Made by a program: the position numbers and the translations under genes. Shown one piece after another: positions 43,370 through 54,094 of a stretch of DNA of 64,000 nucleotides. Under the pieces are notes generated by a model, which worked only from the letters and a program-made list of their open reading frames with translations, ran no database searches and was not told the DNA's origin. Positions within the stretch are counted from its first letter, which is position 1; each line of letters starts with the position of its first letter. Source of the stretch: Carex sylvatica (Eukaryota > Streptophyta > Magnoliopsida > Poales > Cyperaceae). Where the stretch lies: positions 496,001 through 560,000 of the forward strand of contig CAXKVR010000036.1 in the NCBI GenBank assembly GCA_964058845.1, in the 5' to 3' direction.

Positions 43370-45087
43370 ATGGAGGCACCAAATTCACTAATGTTTCTCC
43401 TCCACATTATCTTATTTTCAGTTGCTACAGCTCAAAATTCAAACAAACAGATGCCAATCGGAGTTGTACTCGATTTCGACACCCTTGTGGGCAAAATGGC
43501 TCGAACAAGCATTGGGATGGCTGTTGAAGATTTCTACAGACTACATTCGAATTATAGTACCAGACTTGTGTTCTATACCAGAGATTCCAACCAAGACAAT
43601 CTCAAGGCTACATTAGCAGGTGAATGATCAATTTAGAAATATGTGCAAATAGTTTTAATTATTGTGCAAATTAAAGTAATAAAGTTTTATTTCGATGTTA
43701 AAACTTAAGAATACAATATATTCAAGAAAAATAGTCATCAAACAATTAATAATTATGGTCTTCAGGTTTGTTCGCTTGAACCAAATCCCATTGTTAATGT
43801 CTTTCTTTTTCATCTCTATTTCATTTAATTTTTAACCTCCCTATGTTATAAGATCTAAAAAGCTTCAATCTTCTTGCAGCATTAGACTTGGTACAGAACA
43901 ATAAGACTGAAGTCATCATTGGACCTCAGAAATCCTCACAAGCTGTCATTGTCTCGGAATTCGGTAACACCAGTCAGGTGCTGGTAATTTCATTCTCAGC
44001 AACCAGCCCCACTCTTACCTCCATCAATTTGCCCTACTTTATAAGGACAGCCATAAATGATGCCATTCAGGTAAAACCAATTACCTCTCTCATCAAAGCC
44101 TATGGATGGCGAGAGGTAGTTCCAATATATGAAGATACTGATTTTGGACGGGGAATTCTCCCCTTCTTTGCAGATGCCCTTGAAGAGATCAATGTACGAA
44201 TCCCTTACCGTTGCTTAATATCAAAATTGTCAACTGATGACCAAATCAAGCAAGAACTCTACAAGTTACAGACCATGCAAACAAGGGTTTTTGTTGTGCA
44301 CATGTCATCTTCCTTGGGCTCTAACCTATTTTTGAAGGCTAAAGAAGTAGGGATGATGGGTGAAGGGTATGTATGGATTATGACAGATGGAGTGACAAAC
44401 ATGGTTGACTCCCTAAATGAAAGTGTCACCAGTGCAATGAAGGGAGCTCTAGGTGTACGGCTATATGTACCCAAGACTGACGAGTTGAATAACTTCACAA
44501 CCAGATGGAGAAGGAGATTCCAAGCAGACAATCCCCAAGAAACGTCTAATGACCCTAGCATCTATGCATTATGGGCTTATGATACCATCTTTGCACTAGC
44601 AATGGCTGTAGAAAAAGTAGGGGTTCAAAACACCAAAATTGATAACTCTACAGCTCCTCCGGTGCTGCCTATCTTTCCCAATGGGCCTCTACTTCTCGAG
44701 GCAATCACCAATATCAAGTTTCGAGGATTGAGTGGCAACTTTGAATTAATAAATGGACAGTTGCAGTATTCCTCGTTTGAAATAATTAACATTTTTGGAA
44801 GGGGGGTAAGAGAAATTGGATATTGGAGTGAAGAACAAGGATTATCAAGGGATGTAGATGAAAGCAAGAAGAAGAGATATTATTCAACATCACCAGGAGA
44901 TTTAAATCCTGTCATTTGGCCAGGGGAAACAATTGGTGTGCCCAAGGGTTGGGAAATCCCAGTCAGTGGAAGAAAATTACGTGTTGGAGTAACAGTAAGT
45001 ACACGTCTCGAGTACATTTTCCGTCGGTGGATGAATCTTGCTTTTAAAAAAATAAAGACACGATGGAAGACAAAAAATAGAGGCTAA
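43370..45087 (+). CDS. GLR C: signal peptide plus amino-terminal domain only
   Basis: Exon 1, 43370-43619 (MEAPNSLMFLLHIILFSVATA signal peptide, then MPIGVVLDFDTLVGKMARTS), and exon 2, 43880-45087, join in phase 1 to give 485 aa. The ANF-receptor amino-terminal domain is complete and open (IIGPQKSSQAVIV, GWREVVPIYEDTDFG, SFEIINIFGRGVREIGYW). The match to D stops inside the first strand of S1 (RKLRVGV), and the frame ends with about 30 unrelated, basic residues (...KKIKTRWKTKNRG). The break is just before a strong donor-like GTAAGT (44995-45000), so splicing to a distant exon is possible, but no GLR exon follows. If expressed, it would be a secreted or ER-lumen protein without channel parts. 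It may equally be a pseudogene. Confidence 0.7.
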
Positions 45088-45114
45088 TCCTCCTCTTTAT
45101 AAATTTCCGTCGAC

Positions 45115-45390
45115 AACTTTTAATTAGTATTCTTTGGTCACATTTTTCGTTTGAATTCTACATAGTCTAGAGTCGTTCAAATGACACACGGTTTGACCAA
45201 GATTTACGAGTCATTTCAACTCATTTTCGACCTAACAATTATCTCCAAGATATATATGCAACTTGACGACTTATTCCCAAGTCATTTAATGCCATAGATT
45301 CCATTGTGCGGTTTACAATTACAGCTTCCGCACCTATTCGTTTGAGATTACATGTCATGCATATAAATAAATAAATTAAGAAACATAAAT
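45115..45390 (+). repeat. GLR upstream repeat (copy 4)
   Basis: Starts 28 bp after the stop of C and repeats the DNA in front of C (TTTGGTCACATTTTTCGTTTGAATTCTACATAGTCTAGAGTCG, GCACCTATTCGTTTGAGAT). It suggests that the end of C was replaced by the 5' region of another GLR unit. Confidence 0.7.
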
Positions 45391-45839
45391 AATGTTGTAC
45401 CGCTAGCTAAAAGCAAGATTCATATTTCTTGTACCGCTAAAAGCAAATATGAGGAAATAAATATACCACATGAATAATGTTGTATGAGACAGTTTCTGAC
45501 CTTTGTAGTGTTTTTCTTTTTACTATAATTTATAAATAGTTTTGAGTGATCCCTATAATGGTTAGGCTCGATAGAATAGTTATATTTTTCAATGATCGAT
45601 GTTATCATTCATTATGTATTACCACTGTTAATATATAGGTTGAAATTCATTACTAATGAATATAATATTTTTCTAATTTTGACAATATATTTACAATAAT
45701 TTTATAAAAATTGGAAAAATAAATATATTGTTCGAACTACAAGTTGACACGTGTAGTTGGTGTCACACCGGATCTAAAGGAGAAGATCAAGATTCTTACC
45801 AAAACCGAATTCTTGCTGGAATTGAATCAATTATTACCA

Positions 45840-46209
45840 TAATTGATTGATTGAATATTGTCCACCATATTGGCAACGATGCATCTCTTGTGTATGATTT
45901 GAACAAGAGAGTTGCAAAACTCAAGCAAGAGGGGGGGCCAGTTGAAGGATACTATAGTAAGTTGCAAACCTTTTGGTGGGAGATAGATTTTCGATGCGCT
46001 AATCTGATGGAGTACTCCAGCGACATCAAGAAATTCAACTCTTATATTCAAGAGAGCAGGGTATACACATTTCTAGATGGACTTGACGATCGTCTCGACA
46101 ATGTGAGAGCTGATGTGCTTCAAATGAACCCTTTTCCCACAATCAAACAAGCCTTTGCACAAGTTCGAAGGGAAGAGATGCGTCAGATGGTGATGGTGAT
46201 GCGGCTATG
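45840..46209 (+). pseudogene. Copia gag fragment (UBN2)
   Basis: An isolated frame reading VYDLNKRVAKLKQEGGPVEG, YYSKLQTFWWEIDFR, YIQESRVYTFLDGLDDRLD and VRADVLQMNPFPTIKQAFA, characteristic of plant Copia gag. No LTR, zinc knuckle or pol beside it. It lies in the spacer before D. Confidence 0.85.
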
Positions 46210-46560
46210 ATTATTTAATGATAATTTTTTAATTTATGACATATTTCAGTTCGTAGATATAAATACTTCGTTTCTTGAGGATGGATAACACAGTTTGCAC
46301 TTAGTAATACTTGAAGAACATAAATACAATTATGGCACTTATGGCAGTTTAGATACGTGTATAGTGCGGGTACTCAAGTGCGGGTACTCATATCAGCTTT
46401 CTAAAATTAATTGTGCTCCAAATATATATGTTTGAGAGTTAACCACTTGAAATTTTAATTTTAATATATATTGCAACCTCACATCACCACTCTTCAATCG
46501 AATCGCTCAACAACAATAGGATATTTTGTTTGAATGACTATCAGAAACGTCAAGACTCAA
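46210..46560. other. AT-rich spacer upstream of GLR D
   Basis: A short GTGCGGGTACTCA direct repeat at about 46365-46390. No gene recognised. Confidence 0.5.
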
Positions 46561-46609
46561 GAAGTGACTTGCTAGGCAATTATGTCAAGTAAACTCATGG
46601 TGTCGTTTT

Positions 46610-46706
46610 TTCCTTCCTTGATTTGTCAAAGTAAACTCATTAAGTCATGATATATGTGCAGCCTATAAAAATATAACATAAAGAGAAGGTTGTACTCACC
46701 ACAAAA
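46610..46706 (+). promoter_or_regulatory. Promoter of GLR D
   Basis: TATA box TATAAAAATA at 46664-46673, 34 bp before the ATG, preceded by TTGATTTGTCAAAGTAAACTC. It is conserved with the GLR0 promoter. It has half of the palindrome found at A and E. Confidence 0.65.
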
Positions 46707-49700
46707 ATGGGAAAACCAGATACATTTATGTTTCTCCTCTTTGTTATCATAGGTTCCGTTGCTACAGCTCAAAATACAAACAGAAATATCCCAGTCGGAG
46801 TTATACTCGATTTGGATACCCTTCTGGGCAAAATGGCTCGAACAAGCATTGCAATGGCTGTGGATGATTTCTACACACTACATTCGAATTATAGTAGCAG
46901 ACTTGTACTCTATATCAGAGATTCCCACCAGGACAATGTCAAGGCTACATTAGCAGGTGACTGATCAAATTATTAAACTGTAGTAATGTATTTATTGATT
47001 GTGCAAAGCAAACTTTTATTTCAATGTCAAGTATTCATAGTTAAAAAATATAGTCATCAAACAATTAATTGCCGACACGAAATTGTAATTATGGTCTTCG
47101 GGTTTGTAATTCCCTTGAACCAAATTCCACTGTAAAGTTTTTACTCTTTCTTAATTAACAAACGTACAGTAGATCTCTTTTCTTTCATTTTTTTAAACCC
47201 CCTTCCCCTTAAATTTGGGTCTAAAAACTTCAATCTTCTTGCAGCACTAGACTTGCTACAAAACAATAAAACTGAAGTCATCATTGGACCTCAGAAGTCC
47301 TCACAAGCTGCCATTGTTTCTGAAATCGGTAACACCAGTCAGGTGCCAGTAATTTCATTCTCAGCTACCAGTCCCACTCTTGCTTTCATGCAATTGCCCT
47401 ACTTTATAAGGACAGCCATAAATGATGCCGTTCAGGTAAAACCAATTACCTCTCTCATCAAAGCCTATGGATGGCGAGAGGTAGTTACAATCTATGAAGA
47501 TACTGATTTTGGATGGGGCATTCTCCCCTTCCTTGCTAATGCCCTTGAAGAGATCAATGTGCGTATCCCTTACCGCAGTTTAATATCAAAATTGTCAACT
47601 GATGACCAAATCAAGGAAGAACTCTACAAATTACAGACCATGCAAACTAGGGTTTTTGTTGTACACATGTCATCTTCCTTGGGCTCTAACCTATTTTTGA
47701 TGGCTAAAGAAGTAGGGATGATGGGTGAAGGGTATGTATGGATTATGACAGATGGAGTGACAAACATGGTTGACTCCCTAAATGAAAGTGTCACCACTGC
47801 AATGAAGGGAGCTCTAGGTGTACGGCTATATGTACCCAAGACTGACGAGTTGAATAACTTCACAACCAGATGGAGAAGGAGATTCCAAGCAGACAATCCC
47901 CAAGAAACATCTAATGACCCTAGCATCTATGCATTATGGGCTTATGATACCATCTTTGCACTAGCAATGGCTGTAGAAAAAGTAGGGGTTCAAAACACCA
48001 AAATTGATAACTCTACAGCTCCTCCGGTGCTGCCTATCTTTCCCAATGGGCCTCTACTTCTCGAGGCAATCACCAATATCAAGTTTCGAGGATTGAGTGG
48101 CAACTTTGAATTAATAAATGGACAGTTGCGGTATTCCTCGTTTGAAATAATTAACATTTTTGGAAGGGGGGTAAGAGAAATTGGATATTGGAGTGAAGAA
48201 CAAGGATTATCAAGGGATGTAGATGAAAGCAAGAAGAAGAGATATTATTCAACATCACCAGGAGATTTAAATCCTGTCATTTGGCCAGGGGAAACAATTG
48301 TTGTGCCCAAGGGTTGGGAAATCCCAGTCAGTGGAAGAAAATTACGTGTTGGAGTAAAATGGGTTTCAGACTCCGAGTTCATGAAGGTGGAGATAGACCC
48401 TGAGACAAATACAACAAGAGCAAGTGGGTACTCAGTTGATGTGTTTGAAGCAGCAGTAAAGCGATTGCCTTATGCAGTTGCATTTGAATATGAACATTTC
48501 GGTGGAATGTCTTGGAATAGCTCTCTCTCCTACACTGATTTGGTCTATCAAGTTTATCTTGGGGTATGTATCTCCTTGTGAAATAGATAAATCTTGTTTT
48601 TCATAAACAATACGAATAGAAATATAGCAACCAGTGCTATTAGTTTACTTAAATATGGTTGAGGTTTGGTTAATTAATTTAGTATGCATCTCTGTAGCTC
48701 AGTTTTCCAACATTGGAAATTAAACAAGCAAAATGTGTATATTATTTCAGGCACTACTTTTTTGGATACTGTTAATTCTACGTTTTATTTTATTCTCCAA
48801 TCATGCATATTATTTGAGGCACTTCTTTTTAAGCACCAGCTGATTGAAATTAGACTTTATTTTCAAATGTTCCCACTTATTTTGATCTATCGTCAACACT
48901 TGCAGAAAACAAAATATCATTTGACTGAAAAAATTGCTTCAAACTTGCAGAAATTTGACATAGCTATAGGGGACATTACAATAAGGTACAACCGTACACG
49001 CTATGCTGACTTCTCAATGCCGTACACCGAATCAGGAGTAGCCATGATGGTGCCACTCAAGCAAGCTGAAAATAAAAACACATTTGTTTTCTTACAGCCA
49101 TTATCTTTTGATCTATGGCTGGGCAGCTTTGCATTTCTAATCTACACTGGTATCACCATACTGATAATGGAGCCAAAAATTAGGGCCCCCCTCAAGAAAT
49201 CTATATCAAGGCATGTTGGAAGTATAATGCAATTATCCTTGTTTGCATATCGTAAGTAATTTCATCAAAAAATTGTCTCATAATTCCTAGAGGAATTTGT
49301 TCCAAAACAAAAAATTTGTATACAAACGACTGTTCATTCATCCAAATCCAAACTAAATTAGTCACAAGCTGACATATTGCAAATAAATGCAGAAGAGAAG
49401 TTAGAGAGCACCCTATCAAAGATAGTTTCTATTGTGTCCATCTTTGTTCTGCTTATATTGACCTCGAGCTACACAGCTAACCTCTCCTCAATGTTAACGG
49501 TACAACAGCTTCAACCAACAGTAACCGACATCTATGATCTCAAAAAGAATGGTAACTATGTTGGATATAATAGACGTTCCTTTGTGAAGGGCTTGCTTCA
49601 GGAACTTGGCTTTGACAAATCAAAGATGAGAGGTTACTACCCCGAGGAATATACTGATGCACTTGACAAAGGAAGTGCAAATGGAGGAGTTGCTGCAATC

Positions 49701-50722
49701 GTCGATGAAGCACCCTACATCAAGTTCTTCATTGCCAAAAGTTGCAAATCATATACTATGGTTGGACCGATTTATAAGACAGCAGGGTTTGGATTTGTAA
49801 GTTTAACGTTAATTATTCATTTTCATATGCAAGCTAGACATCAATTGCATGAACATGCTTACACAAGCAAAATGTTCACCACAAATCACAAAACCTGTAG
49901 CCAAGTGAAGAAAGAATCATTGATATTCAACAAGCATGGAATTGTGTTTCAGCCTTTCAGGAGATTAAAATCAAGAGTTGCTATTCTTCAACCATAATAT
50001 TTAAGTACCACTAGGGAAGAACTAAAACAAATGATCATTCTTTTCATGTTCAATTTATTTGTCAATCCCCATAGTATGGATCAGTGTTGTAAATAACGGT
50101 ATGTGGTCATCGGACCAACAAGGTATCGCTAAGCGACTAATCGGGAATAATTGACCATAATCGGAAATAATTGGCCAATTAGTCGGGAAAATCCGTGATG
50201 GCTTGGTCACCGCCAACGACTAATCGGCCGAAAACGGACGTTTTTTACAACACTGGTACGGACACTAAAATTTACATTCTGGATCTGCAATTGATGGACA
50301 GGCTTTCCCCAAGGGTTCTCCACTAGTCGCTGACATTTCCAGAGCAATCCTCAACATAACGGATGGGGATGACATAATCCAAATTGAGAAGAAATGGATA
50401 GGAAACACAAACTGCTCAAGCAGTGGCAGCAGCAGCATGCATGGAGTCAAACAGCCTGAACTTTGTCAGCTTCTCGGGGCTTTTTCTAATGACGGGAGTT
50501 GTTTCCACAATCTGTCTACTAATATATGCAACCATGTCATTCTGTAAAAATTGGCAAAAGAATACTACAATAATGAGCCTTGAAACAAGCACTGATGAGA
50601 CAATTGATACTGAAGCCTTGCCTTCTCTGAACCAAGAGGAAGACCAAATCAGTGATGTTAGCATATCACCCGCTGAGAGTGACTCCGACACTTCACCAAC
50701 AAATGCCAACATGATACCATGA
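46707..50722 (+). pseudogene. GLR: GLR D: five-exon GLR with frameshift before M4
   Basis: Exons 46707-46956, 47245-48563, 48951-49251, 49393-49796 and 50302 onward have intact GT-AG borders and phases 1, 0, 1, 0. Signal peptide, amino-terminal domain, S1, M1 (WLGSFAFLIYTGITILIM), pore loop, M3 (SSYTANLSSMLTV) and most of S2 are open. In exon 5, AFPKGSPLVADISRAILN...EKKWIGNTNC is in one frame, but the M4 segment (SGLFLMTGVVSTICLLI) and tail to 50722 are in another. Relative to A and E there are 4 extra bases, where AGC-ATGC-ATGG stands (50437-50445). The shifted frame stops at 50545-50547, giving about 839 aa without M4. Such a protein would probably not form a normal channel. A sequencing error is the alternative. 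Confidence 0.85.
50082..50255. mobile_element. hAT-type MITE (174 bp) in intron 4 of GLR D
   Basis: Ends CAGTGTTGTAAATAACGG and CGTTTTTTACAACACTG are inverted. Flanks GTATGGAT (50074-50081) and GTACGGAC (50256-50263) match in 6 of 8. The interior has CGACTAATCGG / CCGATTAGT words. A and E lack it. Confidence 0.82.
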
Positions 50723-51174
50723 TATGAATATACAATATATTTTATTTTTATGGGTTGTGTCAATATATATAATTTACTTGTTTCTCTTCTTTTTATTAAT
50801 TTCTTATTGTTTGCTTGAAGTCTTAAAGACTTAAACTGATCCATATGTTTTGTGCTTGGGTTAGTATCATGGAAGGCTAATCATTTATTCTAGAAATTGT
50901 GGATCTATCCTGATACTCTTGACTATGTACATCCAAGAAGAGATCCACTAATATTAGATTGAGAACGAAAAGAGATGTCTATATTAAAAGTAGTTTATAC
51001 AAGGTTGTGTATCCATGAATGACTCTAGGCAATTTAGATGATGGACCGAAAGAAGAAATTTAAATGCCCAAAAAACATAAATAAACTTAGGTATTCGGAG
51101 AAACAAAACTAGTCTAAAAGGCCTTTAGGGAAAATATGAGTTATCGAGGAACTTTTCGTATTTACTCATCTCAC
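50723..51174. other. 3' flank of GLR D
   Basis: AT-rich, with no recognisable feature. The GLR exon-2 fragment found behind A, F and E is not seen here. Confidence 0.5.
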
Positions 51175-52030
51175 GATGCCAACAAACCGTACCTGGTTTG
51201 TTGAGAAATCAGAGAATCCTCAGTTTCTTCATCAATTTTATCATTATTACTATTCGTCATATTCGTCACTTTGAGGTGAGCTTGTGTGCTTTGACGAACT
51301 TACCTTATCTCTGGGTTAGAACCATTTTTTCTAGGCTCTAAAACTCTTCTAAAGAGCAATGCAGCAGTAAATTGTCCTGAAATATAAAATGAAATAAGAA
51401 CTTATAATTGAGATCGACATAGAACAGTTCTGAAACCATATCTGACCCAAGCACCAAAGCATTGCTTAATTGCACATTTTAGGATGATGAGGATGCTAAA
51501 TCGGGTTAAGCTGAATCAAATTGAATAGCTCAATTTTTGTTTATCATCACAATTTTGGGAACTTCTAAACCTGAATTCAGCATAACACCAAATTGCAACA
51601 ATTCCATAAGTTTACTATAAATATACCAATCCCTAACATAGCAACAAACTGCTCTTTTTTCAAATAAAAGTGTGAGGAAGAGTAAAAAATCTTTTTCATA
51701 AAGAAAATTTACTCGAGAATCCCAACTACAGCAACAAAACTTACTAGTTGAGTTTTAGTAACAGAACTGACCTGTTCCAATTGAGACCTTAAAATACACC
51801 TGTTTGGATCCATCTCCACTTTGTTGCATTCAGCATTTCTCAATGCCTAGCAATTGCATATACAGAAATTAAATCAAATTCAAATTTGTTCTTCTAATCT
51901 AATACCGGTAATAAGAAAACTTCAAAGTACCTTGCATCTATTCTATACTACCTGAGCCCTGAAACAGCACACCTCTCAGCAGCCCCATATTCTGTCAAAA
52001 ACAAAACCTTGCAAAACCTGGCAAAGAAAA
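51175..52030 (-). pseudogene. Module X, copy X4
   Basis: On the minus strand, in order: a leader with GCCCCATATTCTG (about 51990), the second segment CTTTGTTGCA-type (NKVEMDPNRCIL, near 51845-51770), and the third segment (51375-51190), reading FTAALLFRRVLEPRKNGSNPEIR, open where X1-X3 have a TGA. It has a TAA right after PEIR. Faces away from D as the other copies do from their GLRs. Upstream, (TTTTGGGCC)2 at 52120-52142 replaces the X1 promoter text. Confidence 0.55.
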
Positions 52031-52439
52031 GAACCTCATTAGGTGAGGTCGCCTCGGAGGCTTGAGATTTGTTTGGGAGAGAGAGAGGTGGCATATCGGT
52101 GGGCTGATCCATGCCAAATTGGGCCTTTTGGGCCTTTTGGGCCTCCATCTCTTTATGTCATCTGCCGCCGGGGCAAGTGCATTTGATTGGGCTCATGGCA
52201 TCCGAAAAAACATCTCATATTTCTCAAAGTCAGGTTGTCGGGGAAGCATATTCTCTGGAATCTGGATACGGCACATATTAGAATGAGCTTTTACCAAGTC
52301 AAAATAATTTGATTACGAACCTATCTCGTCTTTTAAGTTCCATGTATACAATATATATATATATGAGAAAGAGTACTTTCTTTTCTTTTTTAAGTTCCAA
52401 CTTGAGAAAGAGTATTTTTTTTCTCTCCATATCAAGCTA

Positions 52440-52550
52440 TCCAACTGGAATAATATTTACAAGAATCTTTATTCGGATTTCAAACCTACAATCTCTCGTA
52501 TGAAGAGATTGTCTTTGTTACTAAATTAAAAGCTAATTCTCAACTGGAAA
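52440..52550 (-). mobile_element. Diverged SINE copy
   Basis: On the minus strand, AATTTAGTAACAAAGACAATCTC and GAGATTGTAGGTTTGAAATCC correspond to the A-box and B-box parts of the SINE at 30492-30635. Flanks CAACTGGAA at about 52442 and 52540 may be its TSD. Confidence 0.55.
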
Positions 52551-52599
52551 GAGAATATTAACTACAAAAATACTGCATGTACTTCAATCATGCACCAAA

Positions 52600-52870
52600 T
52601 TATTTTCTCTGTTTTCAAAGTCCAGATAGATGATCCGAATCTTCAAATTAAAATATCTGAAGACCAAATTTTATTTCATTTTTGGACCATTTTTACTATT
52701 TTTTTAGATAGGTACATTAAATCAATATTTACAGAAGATTATGGACCATTTAAAACATTGATTTTGTATGTATTTAATAAAATAGTATAAAACTTTTAAA
52801 AAAATATAAAATTTGGTCTCTCCATCCACATTTTAATATAAAGAATGTGAAGTATGATTGAAACATAAAA
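52600..52870. repeat. Dispersed MITE-like repeat
   Basis: TTTTCAAAGTCCAGATAGATGATCC, TTTTTACTATTTTTTTAGATAGGTA and its inverse parts (TATTTAATAAAATAGTA) match the family seen at 6690 and inside the A and E intron-2 MITEs. Confidence 0.55.
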
Positions 52871-53990
52871 CTAATGGTACATTTTAACTATATTTTTTAA
52901 AATTAATATACTTTGTAGATTTTTAACTTCTTTGTACGTAGCCTTTCACCTAATTACTATCTCACTTGATTCTTATTTTTATTTTTATTTTTATTTTTAA
53001 AACGAATACTATAATTATTCAGAGAAAAAGAAGCTGTAAACACATTACATACAAAATATAAAAGAAGTTATAAATTGTTTTTTATTAAAAACAATTTAAT
53101 AATTGTTTGGGGCATTTAATTTAGTCAACCATATATACCCAGATCTTTTTAACGACTTTTGCGCACTTCATTCAGCTTGAAAATTATTGACGTCTAGTTA
53201 CCGATGATGTCGCTCCACAAAAATTGACAGTCTTTAATTTTTTGACTCACTAAAAATTATCGTCGGCGCAGTTAATATATATATACATGCTTATCTTTCC
53301 GATATTTTTTTTTCTAAGTGCCAAATTTGTTGGAGGCCAGCAACTCAGTCCAAGAAAATGACAATAGGAGCTAAGATCATGCACTACCACCAGGTTCTAA
53401 AGATGACTTTTCAATCATGTTCCATTAATTGCATATTTTCAACAGATTATATTTGACTGATTCCCATCCGATAATTTCAAAATTGAAACAGACTATATAT
53501 AATTAATTTAACTACTATTTACTGATTAATACTGGTCAAGAGGCAAGACTAGCTAACTTGAATGAGGAACACTATGATACTTCAAACCTTAATGTTGTTG
53601 TAATAAAGGCTAGCTAGTCATTGATGTAAACAAGTTCATATATATGGTAATAGAGAAATTATTTTTGCACTATATGTTTTGCATTATTTATATACAATAT
53701 ATCCAAAAGAGTTTGTACTTAACGTTTATATTATTTATATCTGAATTTGCAAGTACTTATATTTATACGAAGTGTTTTAAATTTTTTTGTTTTTGAATGA
53801 TCACAATTAAATTTAAGTTAAATACTTTGTTGAATAATAACACAATAAAACTTCCATTATTTTTGTTACTGATAAATAATGCAAGTTATAAACATTTTTA
53901 TCATCAAGCGTAAACTTTTTCCACGAGAAGTATAAACACATTTTAGTCCAAGTAAGAGGTGAAGATATATGATGCAATTATCACTTTTTT
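52871..53990. other. Inner part of right duplication arm, upstream of E
   Basis: Inverse matches to 27600-29750 are recognisable in blocks (see left arm entries). A short (TTTTTA)n at 52976-53000. No gene. Confidence 0.6.
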
Positions 53991-53994
53991 TGTT

Positions 53995-54046
53995 TGACTT
54001 TGTCAAAGTCATATTAAGTTATATGCTCTGTAAAAACACTATAAAT
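53995..54046 (+). promoter_or_regulatory. Promoter of GLR E: palindrome and TATA box
   Basis: TGACTTTG-T-CAAAGTCA at 53995-54011 is a perfect 17-bp dyad, preceded by TGTT so that TTTGACTT contains a W-box core. TATAAAT follows at 54040-54046, 49 bp before the ATG. Spacing is as at A. Confidence 0.55.
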
Positions 54047-54094
54047 TAAAGATGCAGCATTGGAGGAACATACTGTACTCTAGCTATAAGTCCG

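Noticed and set aside
48684..48950. N-terminal extension of the frame at 48684-49259
   Set aside because: It is read-through of GLR D intron 2. The acceptor TTGCAG at 48950 restores homology to A and E exactly at KFDIAIGD.
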